Origin: Cheiracanthium punctorium | Lineage: Eukaryota > Arthropoda > Arachnida > Araneae > Cheiracanthiidae | Reading direction: 5' to 3' | Assembly: GCA_038373885.1 (NCBI GenBank) | Contig: JAWZYV010019947.1 | Coordinates: 62,001-126,000 of the forward strand | DNA length: 64,000 bases | Shown: piece by piece, positions 10,677 through 21,274 of the stretch | Layout: each line of letters begins with the position of its first letter | Position numbering within the stretch: the stretch's first letter is position 1 | Made by a program: the position numbers and the translations under genes | The notes under the pieces: model-generated | The model's database searches: none | Seen by the model: the letters and a program-made list of their open reading frames with translations, nothing else | Told to the model about the DNA's origin: nothing

Positions 10677-12444
10677 CAAGGGGAGGCTCAGATGTTGGGA
10701 TTACTGATTTTGATGAAATGTTGATGATTTATAGGGGACCCATAGTATAGTAAAATGCCGAAGAACTAGCCGCCAACTCTCCCTTATTTTCGAGAAAATT
10801 CCATTTAAACATTTGATGCACAGTTATGTACCAATTATTTGGAAAATCGTTTGCGTAATCCATGGCACCATGGTTTCGCATTTGGGCAGAGAACAAGAGG
10901 TCTCTGGTTCGTATCCGACGGAATCCGCTCTATTTTTTCCATTTTTTCCCCTCCCTTAAAAATTCATAAAACAGTTTAAAATGATTATGTAAAAAATATA
11001 TTGTGACTTACTTTGTAAAACTGGAGTTATAAAGTTCTTTGCTGTGTATATATTTGATAATTTACTAATGCTTTTAGGACCAGGGAAAAATGATAAAAAT
11101 GGATATGCTTCTTTCTTTATTTTGAATGATGCAATTATTGGTTAAAGTTTCCCATTCAGCTAAAACTAATTACACACATGTAATTACAATTAGTATTTCA
11201 ATATTCGGTATAAACAATAAGTTAAATCTTTTTATATGTTTAAAATATTTATGATTTGGATTTGATGCAGAATGCATGTAGTTTTACATTCGTCACACTT
11301 CACGAGTAGTCGATAACAAAAAAAAAAAAAAAAAAAATTAAAATAAAATAAAATAAAATACCAGAGCTTTTGGCTTCCAAGTTGAAAAAACTATAGAGAA
11401 TTTAATAAAAGAATATTCCGATGTGAATGTAACTTGTTCATAGTCCGGGACACTTTCAACAAGTAACAACTATGCTTCATTCCTTGACCGAATTTTGAAA
11501 CCATATGTAGGGAATGAGAAGTTTTAGGAAAGGTCAAACAAATCCAGAAATTTAAGACAAAATATTTTTATGTCGATGAAAGTAATTCATCTTGTCCCCT
11601 GAAAGTAATCCCACTATCTACATCACTTTGTCAACCATGTGATGATCAGTTTTACACCCCCCCCCCAAAAAAAAATACAAAATTCTCCATACTTTACGCA
11701 AAATAAATGGTAATTAATAGCCTGAGAAGATGTAATAAAATTCATTAAGTCATGTATTTTCCGCTATCACCGCATTCAAGCATTCTTTTCTGAAATCTTA
11801 AAACATGCATGGCTTGCAGCAAAATTTTCTGAAAAAGGCAGATATTTCTAAATGTAAATGAAAATTTTTGCCCACAAATAGAAATGAAAAGACGATGTGG
11901 ATGCAAAATATTTCTTTCATATGTTGTAGCAGATGTCCAAACAATTTGTTTCGCAAGGTTTTAGGACAAATATCACCCTTACTCAATTACCACATCTGTA
12001 AAAGTACCGAATAACTTTTCAAATTGTGATTGATAAATAATATTTCTCATTTCCACCCTTTCATTTGCAGTTATTCAATTTTATTTCATAGAATAGTGTT
12101 TATTCAATAAATCATGTCAATTTTCTAATGCTTTTGCCATTTTAAACTGTTTTATAAATTTTTAAGGGAGGGGAAAAAAGTGAAAAAAAGAGAGCGTATT
12201 CAGCTGGATACAACCAGAGACCTCTTGATCTCTAGCCGAATGCGAAACCACAGCGCCACGGATTATGCAAACAATTTTCCAAATAATTGGCACATAAGAG
12301 TGCATCAAATGTTTAAGTGGAATTTTCTGGAAAATAAAGGAGAGTTGGCAGCTAGTTCTTCGGCATTTTACTATACTATGGGCCCCCTATAACTCATCAA
12401 CATTTCATCAAAATCGGTGATCCCAACGTCTGAGCCTCCCCTTG
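10677..12444. mobile_element. Foldback pair of tRNA-like SINE arms (about 315 bp each)
   Basis: 10677-10990 and the reverse complement of 12120-12444 match along their lengths, from CAAGGGGAGGCTCAGA to AAAACAGTTTAAAATG. Each arm carries pol III-type promoter boxes: left, TGGCACCATGG at 10863 and GGTTCGTATCC at 10906; right (minus strand), TGGCGCTGTGG at 12258-12248 and GGTTGTATCC at 12215-12206. The A-to-B spacing of about 54 nt is that of a tRNA. The 1.1 kb between the arms is AT-rich and unrecognised. No target duplication was seen. Two SINE insertions in opposite orientation would also explain it. Confidence 0.65.
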
Positions 12445-12712
12445 AGCCTTCTAAGTCACAAATGACATTTCTTAGCACACCACAAAAAATTGCCATGTGT
12501 TGGCCATTGATTCTAGATTTGCAAACTACCACTACATATCAGATAAATTAGCAGCTAGGTAGCATTTTCAAGTAGGGATGCAACGGATATCCGGCAAACA
12601 TACTGCATCCGGCCTATGCAGCCAATATGCCAGATAATTGGCAGTAGCGGGATATTACAAATATCCAGCAGTACATCCAACCTAAAATTATACACAGAGA
12701 AATAGCATAAAT

Positions 12713-13508
12713 CAGGGTGTCTACCACATAAAGTAAGCTTGATTTCTTGACATTTCTTTACCATAACAAATACGAAACACTAATATCAAAATACATTCAT
12801 GCCAGGGATGCAGAATATGTACGATCCGGCAATCTAGGATAGGGGGAAATTTTGCAGAAAATATACAACTGATTTCGATTTTAACAATGAATTACAAAAT
12901 TCTTCGAGTTATTCTTTCCCATTCCTATTTTTAAAGTGACTTTTTTTTCAACTCTTTCACCGATCAGCAGTTTGCTTTCTCTTAACTTAGACCAATTGCT
13001 ATTTAGTAAACATGTATGTAGCTTGTTCAGGCAAATATTTTTACACTTATGGTAATACAGAACTTATGCAAGTCTATAAACATATCATAAAATTTTGGGG
13101 AAATTTGCATATGGATTGAGGGAAATGTTGAGAGTAAAAACAGTTTCTGCACCCCTGCATCATACTCATAGAATGAAGAAAAATTATACTTTTAAATTTA
13201 ACACTATTAATATACAGGGTGATCAGCGAATAAGCCCCGATTTCAAAATTAAATATCTCTACAACAAAGATCGATAGAATTATGCGGTAAACTATACGTT
13301 TATTTGTAAAAATGGTGCACAAAATTTTAGGAAATTTAGTTACGAAAATTGTCAACTAAGAATTTGAATGAAATGGAAAAAGGAAGTTGAGTCGCTAATC
13401 GTGACCTAGTGCTTCATTTCTTGACCTTTTCTTGACTTTTCTGACCTTTTTTCCAATTCTTGACTTTTCCGTGACTTTCGTGACCTTTGCATGATGGTAG
13501 ACACCCTG
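12713..13508. mobile_element. Inverted-repeat element CAGGGTGTCTACCA, nested in the hAT element
   Basis: The ends CAGGGTGTCTACCA and TGGTAGACACCCTG are exact inverts, flanked by TAAAT on both sides (12708-12712, 13509-13513). Near the ends are repeated phrases TTCTTGACATTTC and CTTGACCTTTTCTTGAC. A relative lies at 47141-47705. At 13213 another terminus-like sequence, CAGGGTGATCAGCGAATAAG, begins without a partner. Superfamily not assigned; the apparent duplication is 5 bp. Confidence 0.7.
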
Positions 13509-13726
13509 TAAATAGTCATAATGAATGAATAAATTCTAAAAATCGCAATAATAAAAAAAACAAAAAAATAAGTTTTGCGAAAATATTTTGTTTTGAATAC
13601 TTTTTAGAATGTATTTTTATCATGTATAGAAAAAATAGGGGTAAAAAAAAATACTTTATCTTTTTCTAAGATCGGGGTAAATTATTACTGGAAGAAATTA
13701 TTGTACAAAAACACTTTTTTTCAGTC

Positions 13727-13972
13727 TTTGTAAGAATTCGGTTACCTTTTTTTCCACCATCAATTGACCCTGCTTATGAGAATAGTGTTCTTGATGTAGT
13801 ACTGCTGGCTGGTGAGAAAATGTCACTCCCCCCTAATTTTGATAAAGTAAGGAAATTTGTTACATTGATTTTCCAGCAGTTGTATGGAGATGACTTTCTT
13901 TCAAGGACTGATCTTTTAAGATATTTTTCTAACTCAGAGGGAGAAACATCCATGACATTGTTATTTGTATGA
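13727..13972 (+). other. Open 81-codon stretch in the hAT element, possible captured exon or transposase relic
   Basis: An uninterrupted frame of ordinary composition runs to TGA at 13970-13972. It is preceded by an acceptor-like run (TTTTTTTCAG, ending 13724). The middle reads LPPNFDKVRKFVTLIFQQLY and continues GDDFLSRTDLLRYF. Its amino-acid balance is far more protein-like than the poly-K/F/N translations typical of this window. I do not recognise the family, and no start codon or matching donor is clear. Confidence 0.35.
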
Positions 13973-14360
13973 CTTTAATTGCAGTAAAACTGGTACTAAA
14001 TTCTTGGAAACAATCCCAGAAGGATTTCTGATTTTTGAATTAAATGATTTCAAACTAATGAGAAAATTTAAAGAAAAAGGTAATAGCTCAATGATTTAAG
14101 AAAACTAGTGAAAATAAAACAAAAAAGAAGAAAACATACTGCTGCTGGATAACCAGATACCCGGCTGAAAGTTTGGCCGGATATTTGGTATCCGGTATCC
14201 AGCCAAATTGATATCCGTTGCATCACTCTTTTCAAGAAAACAGATTTGAGCATGACAATGTCTCCCCACCCCCACCTTTTACATGAGCTTATGTTAAAAA
14301 ATATACAGCAATTGTTTTATTAAAATTAATAAATAGAGCACGAAAAAGCATTTAGTGTAC

Positions 14361-14504
14361 CTAAATATATTTCTCCAAATCCACCAACTCCGATGGATTT
14401 TCCCAATTTCCATTTACGTTTCATTACATCAGTAAGAATTGAGCCTTGAGGCAAAGGATCTGGTAATCTGTTGCCATTTGAAGCAATTCTCGGAGCCTTT
14501 TGAC
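14361..14504 (-). CDS. VRK1: VRK-family kinase, exon with glycine-rich loop (second coding exon)
   Basis: On the minus strand, acceptor ttttctag precedes 144 nt. The translation includes [19 protein letters not shown], then [29 protein letters not shown] is the ATP-binding glycine-rich loop in the form typical of vaccinia-related kinases, nuclear Ser/Thr kinases that in animals phosphorylate BAF and histones during mitosis. The exon takes one base from the upstream exon and hands one to the next; the donor is GTACAC. Length and position match the N-terminus of VRK1-type proteins, where a short tail precedes the kinase domain. Confidence 0.92.
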
Positions 14505-14741
14505 CTAGAAAACAAAAACCTTCAAATTAAACTAGCGAACAATTGTATATGAATAGCATGTATGATAAATATGTAATAGCAAATGAACTTAATAGGGTCT
14601 TGCTCGATTTTTACGATGCTCAGGTACTTCATAAAATAAAAACATACAGGTATATAAAGTTAAAATATCATTAAAAGCCATTAAAACTCTGTAAAAAGTT
14701 AAAAAAATGAACCATTCGGCAGCTAGGTCGCTGCCAAAAGC

Positions 14742-16978
14742 TCAGATAAAACAGGAAAAATCATCATTTTAGATAAAGATTACATAACCAAAATGCTAGA
14801 AACTATCAATAAAATAGACGTTAACATGTTAATTAAAGATCCTACCACCATACTTAACAATATCCTAAAAGAAATTACAAGCAAAGGAAGCAGGCCTGAC
14901 AATAAACCACAACAATTAATTAATCCTACTGCTTTCGCTCCACGTATTTATGGAAAATATAAAGATCACAAAAATCCCCCATCCATACCTGCCAACCTTA
15001 GAAAATTAACATCAGTAAAATTATGTCCTCATTTCAGTAAATTTTTACCTCCCATCAGTAAAACTGAGTTCATTTATTTTTTTGGTACAAATAACTCGTG
15101 CTCTTGTTGCTTTTCATTCATAACTGAGCCTGCTCTACTTAGTGTTTTTTTTCCTTACCTGGTTTAATTAGGGAGGGGGGGGGGGATTTAAAAAACTAAA
15201 TTTAAAATAGGAATCAGTTTTTATCCTTACGGCATTAAAGATTTAAATGAAAGAGTTGTAAAAGAAAAATATTTACTCACAAGAGCGATGGAAAAAGATT
15301 GAATTGAAAATCTGAACCTGCCCCATTCAATGAAGTGTTTTTTTTTTATTGGTTTCCTTGAAAGAGGAAAGGGGGGGGGGGAGGTTTAAAAAATAATTTT
15401 AATTTCAAAATAGGAATCAATTTTTACTCTTATGGCATTGGAGATTTAAATAAAAGAGTGCTGAAGGGAAAATATATATTATCTAGACGGATGGAAAAAG
15501 ATTGAATTGTTAGAAATTGCGAACTTCGAAATTCGCCAAGCAATCCGTAAAATTACTAATCATCTCCGTACATCAGTAAATTAATGCCAAAATCCGTATA
15601 TTTTACGGATAATCCGTAAAAGTTGGCAGGTATGCCCATCCCTCCGCCCAATAGTTAGTAAATGTGAAGGCCCTACATACCTACTTGAAAAATATCTAAA
15701 AAACATTTTACAACCACTACCTAACTCAAGTTCATCCCTCAACTCTACTAGTGATTTTTTAAAACAGTTAAATAACATACACTTTTCAAATTCAGTCACA
15801 ATGGTCAGCTTCGATGTTACTAATTTATATCCATCAATCAACAGACACCTCAGAAATGTTCAATCAATACATTAGGTAAAGAAATAGAGAACTCATTTAA
15901 TGCAGATATTATCATAACACTTAATAATGCCTTATCCCTCATCCTCAATAATTCCTATTTCCAATTTAATGGTAAATTTTATAAACAAAATAAAAGTGTC
16001 CCTATGGGCTCCCCGATCTTCGGAATAATTGCAGAATGGAAAATGAGAAACTTAGAAACTATAATCATTAAAACCTTTCAACCCCACATCAAATACTGGT
16101 TTCGTTATGTTGATGATATTTTCGCAATAGTAGATAACAATACGATTGGTAATATTCTCGATGAAATAAACACCTTAGATAAAAATATACAATTGACTAT
16201 GGAAATAGAACAACACAATAGCTTAAACTTTCTCAACGTTAAAATAATAAGAATCACCCAAGCAATATCCAAACTACCGTCTATTGAAAACCCACCAATA
16301 ACAATAAAATAGTTAACTACTCATCAAAAACTACCTATAACTATAAAATCTCAATACTTCGTTCCAATATCAACAGAGCTCTCGAAATATGTTCCCACCC
16401 AAAACTACTAAAAGAAGAACTACAATTTATACAACAACTTTCACAAGAAGCCAATTACCCCAGAAATATTGTTTCCCGCTTAATCAAAAATAGAAAAAAG
16501 AAACTAAACCTGATTAGCAATGCACAGAAAGAAAAACCCACGTTTTCTCACCCGATCCCCTGCTGTTGCAGTCTCGCTGTAAAATTCCCCAACCTTGCCT
16601 GTAAAATGAACCTCCGTATCCCAATTAAACCCTTTAGAAACAGCAGGTGTCTACAAAATAAATTTTACTTATAAAGAATCTAACCTTCCCGGACATTACA
16701 TTGGGGTGACAAAAAGAAAAATCAAAGATAGAATTAAAGAGCATATTAGCGACATAAAATATAACAGACAAAGTACTGCCCTCTCCCGCCAAGCATTAAA
16801 AGAAAATGTTGATATAGATTTCGTAAATGTTAAGAAAATAACCAACTACAATAACCACAGTTATAGTTTAAAACGGGAAGTGTTAGAAATAATAACACAA
16901 GAGGGCGCCGTCAATGGCACGACGCATGCTCAGATAGAGGATACGTGGCTTGAAATGATGAAGCGGGGAACGAGCTGA
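14742..16978 (+). pseudogene. PLE 2: reverse transcriptase plus GIY-YIG endonuclease, broken
   Basis: Domains in order: an N-terminal RT block (KIIILDKDYITKM, about 14757), the APRIYGKYKDHK block (14938), then a hAT MITE insertion (14985-15633). After it come LRPIVSKCEGPTYLL (15642), SFDVTNLYPSIN (RT motif A), VPMGSPIFGIIAE (motif B, about 15999) and WFRYVDDIFAIV (motif C, catalytic Asp pair, 16091). The linker and a GIY-YIG nuclease follow, with AGVYKINF and HYIGVTKRKIKDRIKEH near 16650-16745; the stop is at 16976. Damage besides the MITE: a frameshift near 15850, another near 16310, and a deletion of roughly 50 bp near 16625 relative to PLE 1. The extreme N-terminus is missing. Confidence 0.87.
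14985..15633. mobile_element. hAT MITE inserted in the PLE 2 RT domain
   Basis: ATACCTGCCAAC at the left is exactly mirrored by GTTGGCAGGTAT at the right, flanked by CCCATCC (14978-14984, 15635-15641; the eighth base differs). Removing one target copy restores the PLE reading frame across the site. Next to the right end is TACGGATTATCCGTAAA in inverted form, shared with the larger element at 46477-47818, so both belong to one family. Internally, two diverged tandem segments (about 15170-15305 and 15370-15505) each follow a long G run. Confidence 0.85.
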
Positions 16979-17145
16979 GCAATTCTGCAGATGGCAGCGA
17001 CCTAGCTGCCAAAAGCGCTAAATGGTTAGTTTTTTAAACTTTTTATGGCTTTTAATGATATTTTAACTTATAAAGTATCTCCATGCATGATTTTAACTAA
17101 ACATACAGGTATATTAAAATGGGTTCAAAGGTATGCCTCTATTAC

Positions 17146-17176
17146 CTCTTCTGAGAAAAGCATCAACTTTAGCCAT
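17146..17176 (-). CDS. VRK1: VRK-family kinase, first coding exon with start codon
   Basis: On the minus strand, ATG at 17176-17174 opens MAKVDAFLRR plus one base, ending at a GTAATAG donor. Joined to the exon at 14504 it reads on in frame ([11 protein letters not shown]). This is a short, basic N-terminus as expected for VRK proteins. The start is chosen because it is the only ATG in frame before the kinase domain, and the splice phases agree. An acceptor-like AATATAG lies about 50 bp upstream (minus strand), so a 5' UTR exon further right is likely. This exon is less certain than the others because it is only 31 nt. Confidence 0.7.
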
Positions 17177-17622
17177 GCTATTTCGAAATCTGCCTAATCT
17201 TGTCTTGTCTTCGATGAAATCTACTATATTAATACAAGCCATTTAACACTGGAGCAAAACATGGATAATTTCAGTTAATTTCAGATTTATATAATGGATG
17301 CAAAGGAACAGCACCCACTTGACCATTAAAGTTGGGGTTCGAAAAATTTATTGTCCGACTGGGTACATAAAAATATTGTTTTACATTCATCTAATTAAAA
17401 GGACTGAAATCTGGTAAAGGTTGTACTCTGTACTGAAAACATTTTCTGCGAGACAAAGGAACCAACAGTTTGTTTAATGTTTTATCTTCAACCTCTGAAA
17501 GGTGGAATCTCCAATTTTTTATTTATTTATTTATTTATTTTTTTTTTTTTGGGGGGGGGGGGGGGGTTCTATGAAAAGTAAATAATATTTCATAACCTGG
17601 GTGGTTGGTTGTGTTTATTGGC

Positions 17623-20600
17623 TAGTGTTGACTCTAGATTAATTTGGCAGGGCGCAGCGCCCGGCGGCCTTTTTGTTATCTTTTTAGCGCCCGGCGGCCC
17701 TTTTGTCGTCTTTTTAGCGCCGGGCGGCCCTATTTCTCTTCTTTCTGTGCCCTCCTGCTTTTATATTTTTATTATTATTAGTAAACAACCAGCAAATTTT
17801 ATTTCCTACATACCTTTTGCGGCCCATCACGATAATACGTTAATTAAAAAACGGTTTTACGATTGAGTACAATAATCCCATCATAAAAATAGGTTCGACT
17901 GAAAACGGCCCTTTCACAAAAACCGTCTATGAAATCCGATCTTTCCCACAAATGTAATTTATTAAAATGCTTTTTTCAAATATTCTACTCTTTCAGATCG
18001 AAATACTCCTACTGCCCTTTTCTTTGTTTTCTTTTGCGCGAGCCGTAACCCGAAAAGGCCCCTCTTGTATGTTTTGTTTTTGCTGACTCAAGCGAGAAGC
18101 CCGATCGGCATTTCACTTAGGAGTTGGGGAAAGAAAATACGGTTGGGAAATTCAAAATTTTCTCAAGTTATCTAAAAATTTCTGATTCCATCTGTCAATC
18201 TTCAAATATCGGTGGCTACGTTTGATAAATATGTAGTTGCGAATTATCAAACGATCATTATACCAGAGCTCGTCGCCAGCTGTATATAATTATTGCTCTT
18301 CTCGATGTCTTTAATCGTTTCGCAACACTAGCAAGTACTCCCCCCCCCTAAACGATTTGCTCTTTTTAATCGGCTTTCTTAGTACATATTCGTAATGTAT
18401 AACAGTTATTTACTAATCATATATAATTACAGATGATACAGAAAGAATGCCTTAGCAAAACGACGTTTTGCGATTCGAAAATTCGCGGGATTTGCTTGTT
18501 TGTTATGGCAAGCCTAGACAAGGGATATCTTCTAAGAGGGGGTGCCTTGGTTGGGTGACTTTTTAAGGAGTTCTAATGTGTATTGACGCGTACATCTGGA
18601 TGAAACCGACCAAAACTCCAGACCGACAGTCGCGCGGGCGGGGCCCGCCGAACGTGGGAACTTCAACACTTCAGCCGTGTACCATGTTCAGTGGCTTTAT
18701 CTACTCAAATCCATCTGAAAATCGAGGGATTTGCGACGTTTTGGGAATAAAGCAATTGAAACACATTATGCTTTTGCCAAAATCAGAGCATAATAATGAT
18801 CTTTTGCTTTAGCAATGTAGCGCTAGGGTTATTGGCGCCCGGTGCGGTCTTTCAGTTTGCCATCCCATTCTTTCTAAGTTTCAGCATTCTGCCCCCATTT
18901 TGGCCCTTTAGTTTTCCACTTTATTATTTCTAAGTGTCCTGCCGGCCACCATGTTTGTTTTTTTGCCGCCGGGGCGGACCCCCCCCCATTTATTACGCCA
19001 CAGTTTTAATTACATAAAAGTGGAGTAAATGCAGAATTTAGTAAATCAGACTATTGACAAGATTTGGTATTCTAAATATTCATTCTATACACCTTCCGAT
19101 TTTAAAATTGTCAACATTTTAATGAATGAAGAAAGGGAAAAAAAAATAATAATAAAAGCAAAAGAAAGCTAGTTCTGGAAAAGGATGTCTTCAGAAAACA
19201 AATTGTGTCATAAGTTAACAGCTAGGTTATTCATAAAACAAACTGTCATCAATTTAAGCTTATTTTCAGTTGAAAAAGAAAAAGAATTCTGCAAGGTTTA
19301 TTAATAGATAATTTGTTTAAGTACTTTCGGCACCAGGATGTTGATTATTTTAATTATATTAAGCTGATTAAAAACATTTGATAGTTAAAATAAATATTGA
19401 TTAGTACTATTTTTATTTTAAAAAGATTAAAGCAAGGTTTAAGAAAGAAAATTTAGTGCTTTTAAAGAGACCTTTTTAAGTATGTTACAAGAAATTAAAA
19501 ATAAAGCTTTATGAAAAATAAATTATTGAAAATATTTTAAACTTTATTTCATACATACCTTTGGACAATTCTGTGAGTTAAAAAAAAATATTAATTTTAT
19601 ACCTGCTAAAAAACTTGCATGTAGTATTTATTTTTATTTATTTTAAAGAAATAGTACTTTTTAAAAAACTTATATTCACTTTTCATGAATGAGCAAGCAT
19701 TAAATTAGAAGTGAAAGAGGAATAACAAATATATTTCAGTGATTTGATTTGATATGGTGTTGTACATTCCAACAATAGGTATTACAAAATTTGCATGACT
19801 ATGTCATTTTTTTCAGCAATCTTCTGTGTTCTGAATTAAATTTCCCCCAATTTCTGTAGTTATCAATTGATGGATGAGTTAAATTGTTTGATGCAATTTT
19901 AATAATGTCTAATAGTAATAAGGGTAACTTTGAAAATCTTTACTTGGTACTCCATTCAATAATTATTGCAAACAAAAGAATTTAAATAAAATTCTGATTT
20001 ATATAATTTAATTTTATACATCCTGCATTGCAGAAATTTTATTACTTTTATTACATGCTAAACGCATCTACCCTAATCCACTTACACTGACAGTCCTTTT
20101 CTGTTTAAAAGTTTGTACTAATATAGGTGAAATATCATATATGAATGAGATTCAGTAATTGTGGTCCAGTAGTGATAGTGTGATAAAATGGAGGAACAAA
20201 AATTAACAGTCCCTCTGCCCTCCCCTACTGCCTAACAAATCATGTCTGGCTAAAAATTTCTGAAATCTTCTTCAATAAATGCACTATTCTTATAAATAAT
20301 AAACATGTATGTCACGTAATTTTGAGAAAAAAAATTAAGCAGAAAATTCAACATTACTTATATTAAAACTTCTTTATGCTAGAAGTTTTTTTTTAAATCA
20401 AAACTTTAGTTATGTAGATTTAATTCACATATTTATGTCATGTTTAGACCAAAATATTATCAACAAATTATTTTTCCTATTTCGCTTACACTTACTTCTA
20501 CTGGATATTTTCTCCAAAAGAAGGGGGGGGGGGACTAAGACAAATTGGAAAAAATCTTACTATGCATTGTAAGTCAGAACACATATTACAAATCTACATG

Positions 20601-20752
20601 TTAAAGTTTCGGGGATCAGATCGTTTCAAACCAGTTTCTATATGTTATCTACCTGTACATTCTCGTGGAACCCCAAAGTGCCCTTTTTGAGAACAGGGTG
20701 CCCTTTTTGAAAACTTCCCCCCCGGCGGCCTTTTTTTTCTAGAGTCAACACT
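17623..20752. mobile_element. 3.1-kb inverted-terminus element with 6-bp target duplication
   Basis: TAGTGTTGACTCTAGA begins at 17623, and its inverse TCTAGAGTCAACACT ends at 20752; ATTGGC lies on both sides (17617-17622, 20753-20758). Just inside the left end, a GC-rich unit (GCGCCCGGCGGCCCTTTTTG) is repeated about three times at 17651-17735; a CCCCGGCGGCCTTT block sits just inside the right end. A SINE (about 18525-18705, minus) is inserted. No transposase was recognised in the AT-rich interior. The termini and size fit a hAT-like element, but the duplication is only 6 bp, so class is tentative. Confidence 0.65.
18525..18705 (-). mobile_element. SINE family S, copy 1
   Basis: Read on the minus strand it matches the SINEs at 62055-62280 and 23553-23720: a block with GAACATGGTA and GGCTGAAG, then GGTCTGGAGTTTTGG, the phrase CCAGATGTA, and ATTAGAACTCCTTA. 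Only the body is clear. GC content here is higher than in the surroundings. Confidence 0.55.
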
Positions 20753-20758
20753 ATTGGC

Positions 20759-21150
20759 ACAAGGTCCAAAAAGGACATACTGCGCCTTTTTCATAACCTG
20801 ATGATAGGTGGAGGGATGGCTTCTCCCTATATACAGCTATAATCACAGCTTATACTGAGAGAATCACTTTCTCTCAAAACACATTTTAAATCTGCAGACT
20901 TACAGACCAAGGGCAGAAAAATCCCTAAAAATTTGCATGCCTGGTAAGGCATGCAAATAATACATGCCTGAACCTAAAATTTACTTGCCCCAAAAAACTA
21001 CATTTTATAGCTCTGTAAAATTTACATTATTCAGATTGTTTGGCATTGAAGGAAAAATTGAAAAATCCTTAAACACACGTGAATGTGGAGTTTTTATCTC
21101 TCCCCACTATTGTTGGGGTTCTGCATTCTGTTTACACTACAGTTAAGGTG
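20759..21150 (+). repeat. Diverged dispersed repeat shared with 23890-24100
   Basis: GTGGAGGGATGGCTTCTCCCTATATACAGC and CACTTTCTCTCAAAACACATTTTAAATCTGCAGACT have clear counterparts near 23985-24085. The copies are diverged and no element ends were found; no gene was recognised. Motifs to compare: CTTCTCCCTATATACAGC and TTAAATCTGCAGACT. Confidence 0.5.
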
Positions 21151-21274
21151 TTGAGAATGCCACTAGGACATTGATAAAACCACAGAAATAGAAATTTATT
21201 TTTCCCGTACCAAAATTTGAAAAACTGATGGCATTTAAAAAAATTTACATATGGTCATTCTATGTTAAATCAAC

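Larger units (their letters stand above)
12573..14228. mobile_element. hAT element with exact 8-bp target duplication
   Basis: TAGGGATGCAACGGATATCC at the left is mirrored by GATATCCGTTGCATCACTC at the right. TTTTCAAG flanks it on both sides (12565-12572 and 14229-14236). An 8-bp duplication and this kind of terminus are hAT hallmarks. Another inverted-repeat element (12713-13508) is nested inside, and an 81-codon open stretch lies at 13727-13972. No hAT transposase was recognised, so it appears non-autonomous. It sits in the VRK intron about 130 bp from the exon at 14361-14504. Confidence 0.85.
14640..17114 (+). mobile_element. Penelope-like element 2 with 16-bp target duplication
   Basis: AAACATACAGGTATAT lies at 14640-14655 and 17099-17114, bounding the insert at 14656-17098. 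The left end (about 14656-14740) is an inverted copy of the element's own 3' end (about 16990-17075): TTAAAATATCATTAAAAGCC and GGCAGCTAGGTCGCTGCC occur inverted at the other side. Between them is a 5'-truncated RT plus GIY-YIG coding region. It lies in the first VRK intron and ends about 24 bp from the GT of the splice donor at 17145-17144. It is older than PLE 1, judging by frameshifts and deletions. Confidence 0.85.

Noticed and set aside
10856..10930. A tRNA gene
   Set aside because: A and B boxes are well spaced, but the acceptor and T stems do not pair and the sequence recurs inverted at 12190-12290, so it is SINE-like.
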